Shown one piece after another: positions 34,101 through 36,999 of a stretch of 36,999 bases of DNA. Below the pieces are notes generated by a model. The model saw nothing but the letters and a program-made list of their open reading frames with translations. It was not told the DNA's origin and ran no database searches. The translations under genes and the position numbers were made by a program. Positions within the stretch are counted from its first letter, which is position 1. Each line of letters opens with the position of its first letter. Source of the DNA: Ettlia oleoabundans (lineage: Eukaryota > Chlorophyta > Chlorophyceae > Chlamydomonadales); assembly GCA_019693395.1 (NCBI GenBank), contig JAAMXP010000003.1:1-36999 (forward strand), written 5' to 3'.

Positions 34101-35676
34101 TGTTGTTTGCTGGGGCCACTCGCATATGTGTTCACTGCCTAGTTCGCTCACTTGCGCCTACGCTGCGAATGCAAGCTCTCTCTGCCATGCCTATCTTACT
34201 GTTACATCTTGCTGTGCTGCAGGCACGCCGGCACCGTCCCTGGCTGCCTTGCTGGATAGTCAGCGCGACTCCACATCTCCCAAAGCCCGGGCTCCGGGCA
34301 GCGGTGACAGGCCACCCAGCATTGCCCCAACAGCATCGGCAGCGGAGGTAGCGGACCATGTGGCCGCCGTGCCTGGGGGCAACGGCTGGCAGCATGGTGG
34401 CGCCGCAGAGGGTGCAGTAGCCGCCATGGCTGCTGTGGCAGCTCCAGCACAGGCTCCTGAATCCAAGGTGGATGCAAACCACGGTGGCCGCAGCGGGCAA
34501 GGCAGCGACGCACTTGCTCCATCCCCTGCTGCTGCTGCACCAGGGGTAGCTGCAACTGCAGCCATGGGCGCCGCATTGAGCAGGCCCTTAGCGCCGTCCC
34601 TTGTTCAGCCATCGAGTATGGGGACCGCAGCTGCAGCGGTTGCCGCCCCTGTTGCTGTTAACCTGGGTGCTGCACAAGGGCCGCAGCATGAGCAGCAGCG
34701 CAAGCGTCCAGCATCGCAGGAGATGGACCGCTGGCAGCACAAGCGTAGCAGGTTTGGGCGGGAATCACAAGAGCAGCAGGCTCAGCAGCAGCTGTCGTCG
34801 CAGCAGCAACAACAATCGCAGCAACAGCAGTGGGATCAACAGCAGCCCTCTCAGGACCCAGGCGCTTCCAACCTGGAACGCAGGGCAGATGAAGGGGCAG
34901 CAGAGGCTGGGGCTGCAGCGCGGCGGGCACAGCGCCGGGATGCAGAGCAGCAGGCGCAGCACGGAGAGGCACAGGCAGTGGAAGGCTCTGACCCCTGGAG
35001 CAGCAGCGGCATCATGTGCACACAAGCCAGCGGTGGCGACAGCGGCAACCAGCTGCCTGCACAGTTGCCGTTGCACCACGTCGCGGACGCAGCCCAGCAA
35101 GATGCAGCGGCTGTTGGTGCCACGGCTGCGCCCCTTGCAATGCTCATGCAGTTGTGGCAGCAGCAGGGAGCGGTGTCACCACTGCTGGCCCTACTGAGCA
35201 CGCCTGGAGCGCAGTCAACACCTGCTGGGGCGCAGCCATGGGCCCACCAGCCCTCCCAAGCACAGCCAGCCCCTGCTGGTGGCAGGCCAGGCAGCCCCTG
35301 GATCAAGGACAGCTGGCAGCCGGCACCGGTGGCAGGCGCGGCCAAGGGAGCCACTCCCCGCTTTGTCAGCCCCAGCATTGCAGGGGACGCTGGGGGCGGC
35401 AGCACACTTGGTCCCACGCTTGTGGCACCCGGCGCCGAGCATGGGAGCGATGCCAGTCCATTGCTGCTGGGTAACTTGGCACTGGTGGGAGGTGACAGCC
35501 CTAGGGCTGTGGCCATCCTTGACCCAGCCCCTGCTGCTGCCACCCCAGATGGCAACAATGGCATTTGGCGGCTGTTGCAGGAAGGCAGAGAGGGTGAGGC
35601 GCTTGGCCAGCATGTGCAGGAGCAGGAGCACCACCGACTAGCAAGGTCAAGCTCTCCACACCAGCAGCAACGATAG
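31149..35676 (+). CDS. large Gln/Ala-rich coiled-coil protein, possibly nuclear
   Basis: Exons: 31149-31232, 31404-31545, 31697-31887, 32096-34091, 34223-35676 (1288 aa). I do not recognise the family. Residues 1 to about 185 form heptad-like helices (ALREVAAWGQKLQQLAELQA, AVERQLLCNIQGELAQRAQR), and this is the only part likely to be conserved. The rest is low complexity: a Gln-rich tract (about 188-215), more Gln/Leu helices to about 340, long Ala/Gly/Pro stretches, and a second Gln tract (about 985-1015). A bipartite nuclear signal (KR965-966, then KRSR ending at 981) is plausible. The two last exons are very large for this window. A short N-terminal domain with a coiled coil and Gln-rich tail is seen in some transcription or RNA-processing regulators, but that is only an analogy. 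The first donor (GTTGGC) is the weakest junction. It ends with TAG. Confidence 0.7.
32247..32328 (+). repeat. CAG-rich, polyglutamine-coding tract
   Basis: An imperfect CAG/CAA repeat codes for a Gln-rich run broken by Arg, Lys, His and Glu inside the coiled-coil gene. A second such tract lies at about 34762-34851. Confidence 0.85.
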
Positions 35677-36999
35677 CAAAATAACTGGCAGATTGGTAGC
35701 TAGCGACCTTGGGGCTGTCGCTGAGTTTCCCGAAAAAGTAAATCCTGCTCTGAGATATAAACACCTATCAGAGGAACCTAAACTTATCTAAGGATGATTC
35801 CTGCCCAGGTCCACTGGCCTGTATAGCGGGGCTGACAACATGTAGCACGGCTGGTTGTTGGGTTGGGTGTTATGAAAGCTACTCTTGTACGCCTGGCGGG
35901 CAGGTACATGAGAGTGTACAATGCCAAGCTCTGCAGCACAACTGGCAAACCAGAGCAGGAGCCAGGCAAGGAGGTCGGGTGCAATATCAGCTGCAGTATC
36001 AGGGCGCCATCCTTTCAGCCAGCACGCTTCACCGTTGAGGTTGGTTTCACGGTATGTGTATATACGCCAGACGGCTGGTTGGCTGGTGTTTGAGGGTCTA
36101 CGTAGTACGTACGTCAGTACACCTGACGTGGGCAGACTGGCCGCTGCCGTACAATGAGAGGGGAGCAAGGGCAGGCAACGTAGTAAGGGTGGCGAGTGCC
36201 CATGGGGCCCCATCCTCACAACCCTTCAGCGCAAGAGCAGCGCCCGGCAATATCCAGTGGACAGGCAACAGGGGTGGCCAGGAGGGCCGCAAAGGTAGAA
36301 TGCAACACCCCACCCGGCACAAAGCAGCTGCAAACCGACTGACTGATTGATTCGTTGCCAAATGGATCAAAACACCTCCAGCTCTGAGCCCAGAGAGGCC
36401 ACCTGGTTGGGTGTCCGGGCACAGCGGTTAGGAGCCATACAGCAGATTAGCTGCCCGGCTATTTTGCTGGTCACCCCCCGCCACCTCTCTTGCTAGCAAC
36501 TGCTGCCCACTCACAACAGCAGTTGCCCCTTCACCCACCCACCCGTTCGTTTCTGCAGCATTTTCGGCCACCGCATGCATTCAGTTGGCACATCTCTCGC
36601 GAGTTCCTCTCCTGACTCCCATCCCAGTGCCTGCCTTCCATTCCCCCTATCCACCGAGTTACACTGCATGACCATCCTGACTGTTGATGACACCGAGCGT
36701 TCCTGTTCCAGCAGCCTTCAGTCAGCGGTCTCCCCCTCTCTCTCCCCCCTCATGTTTTGTACCGGCGTTTTCTTTTTTCATGTGTGCCGCCCCAGACCTG
36801 TTGTCGCTTATGTGACCATACGGTGTAACAGACCAGCAGCAGAGGGGTGTTACAGAGTCTGCGCCAGGATACCCGCTGGCGGGGAGATACAATCAGACAT
36901 GAATGAATGAATGAATGAATGCACCAACCACTGCTCTACCAAATGGGATCAGTTAGGATTGAGTACCATGAATGGGCGTGGGCAAAGTGTGTGGGTGTC
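35677..36999. other. 3' flank, no gene seen
   Basis: After the TAG of the coiled-coil gene I find no exon with recognisable family features on either strand. The longest open frame (36219-35788, minus) has no signature. A TGTAA at 36824-36828 is too far (about 1.15 kb) to assign with confidence. A short tetranucleotide repeat lies near the end. Confidence 0.45.
36899..36921. repeat. (ATGA)n microsatellite
   Basis: Between five and six tandem copies of ATGA/GAAT. Confidence 0.9.

Overview
This is a GC-rich, intron-dense nuclear window from a green alga, most likely a Chlorella-like trebouxiophyte. The evidence is many short introns ending in TGCAG, TGTAA-type poly(A) signals, plastid-type transit peptides, and protein families typical of algae: a RabE/Rab8 GTPase, a Vsb1-type SulP transporter, an MBOAT wax-synthase-like enzyme and OPR/RAP helical-repeat proteins. 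Almost every gene is split, so single open frames are only fragments. I joined exons by GT-AG or GC-AG sites, reading-frame phase and protein-family fit. All ten of the better-resolved models keep frame through every junction.

Layout. 873-2580 (+) is a secreted CAP/SCP protein with two C-terminal LysM modules. 3267-4259 (-) is a plastid-type glutaredoxin whose CPxC active site carries an in-frame TAG. 4496-10526 (+) is a 21-exon SulP transporter with STAS and cyclic-nucleotide-binding domains (1033 aa), divergent from the glutaredoxin across a 236 bp spacer. 10813-14076 (+) is an unrecognised, probably plastid-targeted protein built from three copies of a helical module; the copies have identical exon lengths (87, 72 and 186 nt). 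14814-17031 (+) is a protein kinase ending in a CaaX box. An assembly gap of 14 N lies at 17549-17562. 18259-19775 (+) is a RabE/Rab8-type GTPase ending in GGCC.

The second half continues as follows. 20127 to about 23323 (-) is an OPR/FASTK-like helical-repeat protein with an unresolved 5' end. 24662-26163 (+) is a membrane-bound wax-synthase/MBOAT-type acyltransferase. About 26367-29246 (+) is a poorly resolved gene ending in a RAP-like domain. 29360-30989 (-) is an unrecognised organelle-type protein of 355 aa. 31149-35676 (+) is a 1288-aa Gln/Ala-rich coiled-coil protein with a possible bipartite nuclear signal. The last 1.3 kb is non-coding as far as I can see.

The genes do not form a pathway. 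Several encode membrane-linked proteins (transporter, prenylated Rab, CaaX kinase, acyltransferase) and several encode organelle-targeted ones, but this looks like ordinary eukaryotic gene order with convergent and divergent pairs. The features most worth following up are the triplicated-exon protein, the active-site amber codon, the CaaX kinase and the high share of GC-AG introns (10 of 65 in my models).
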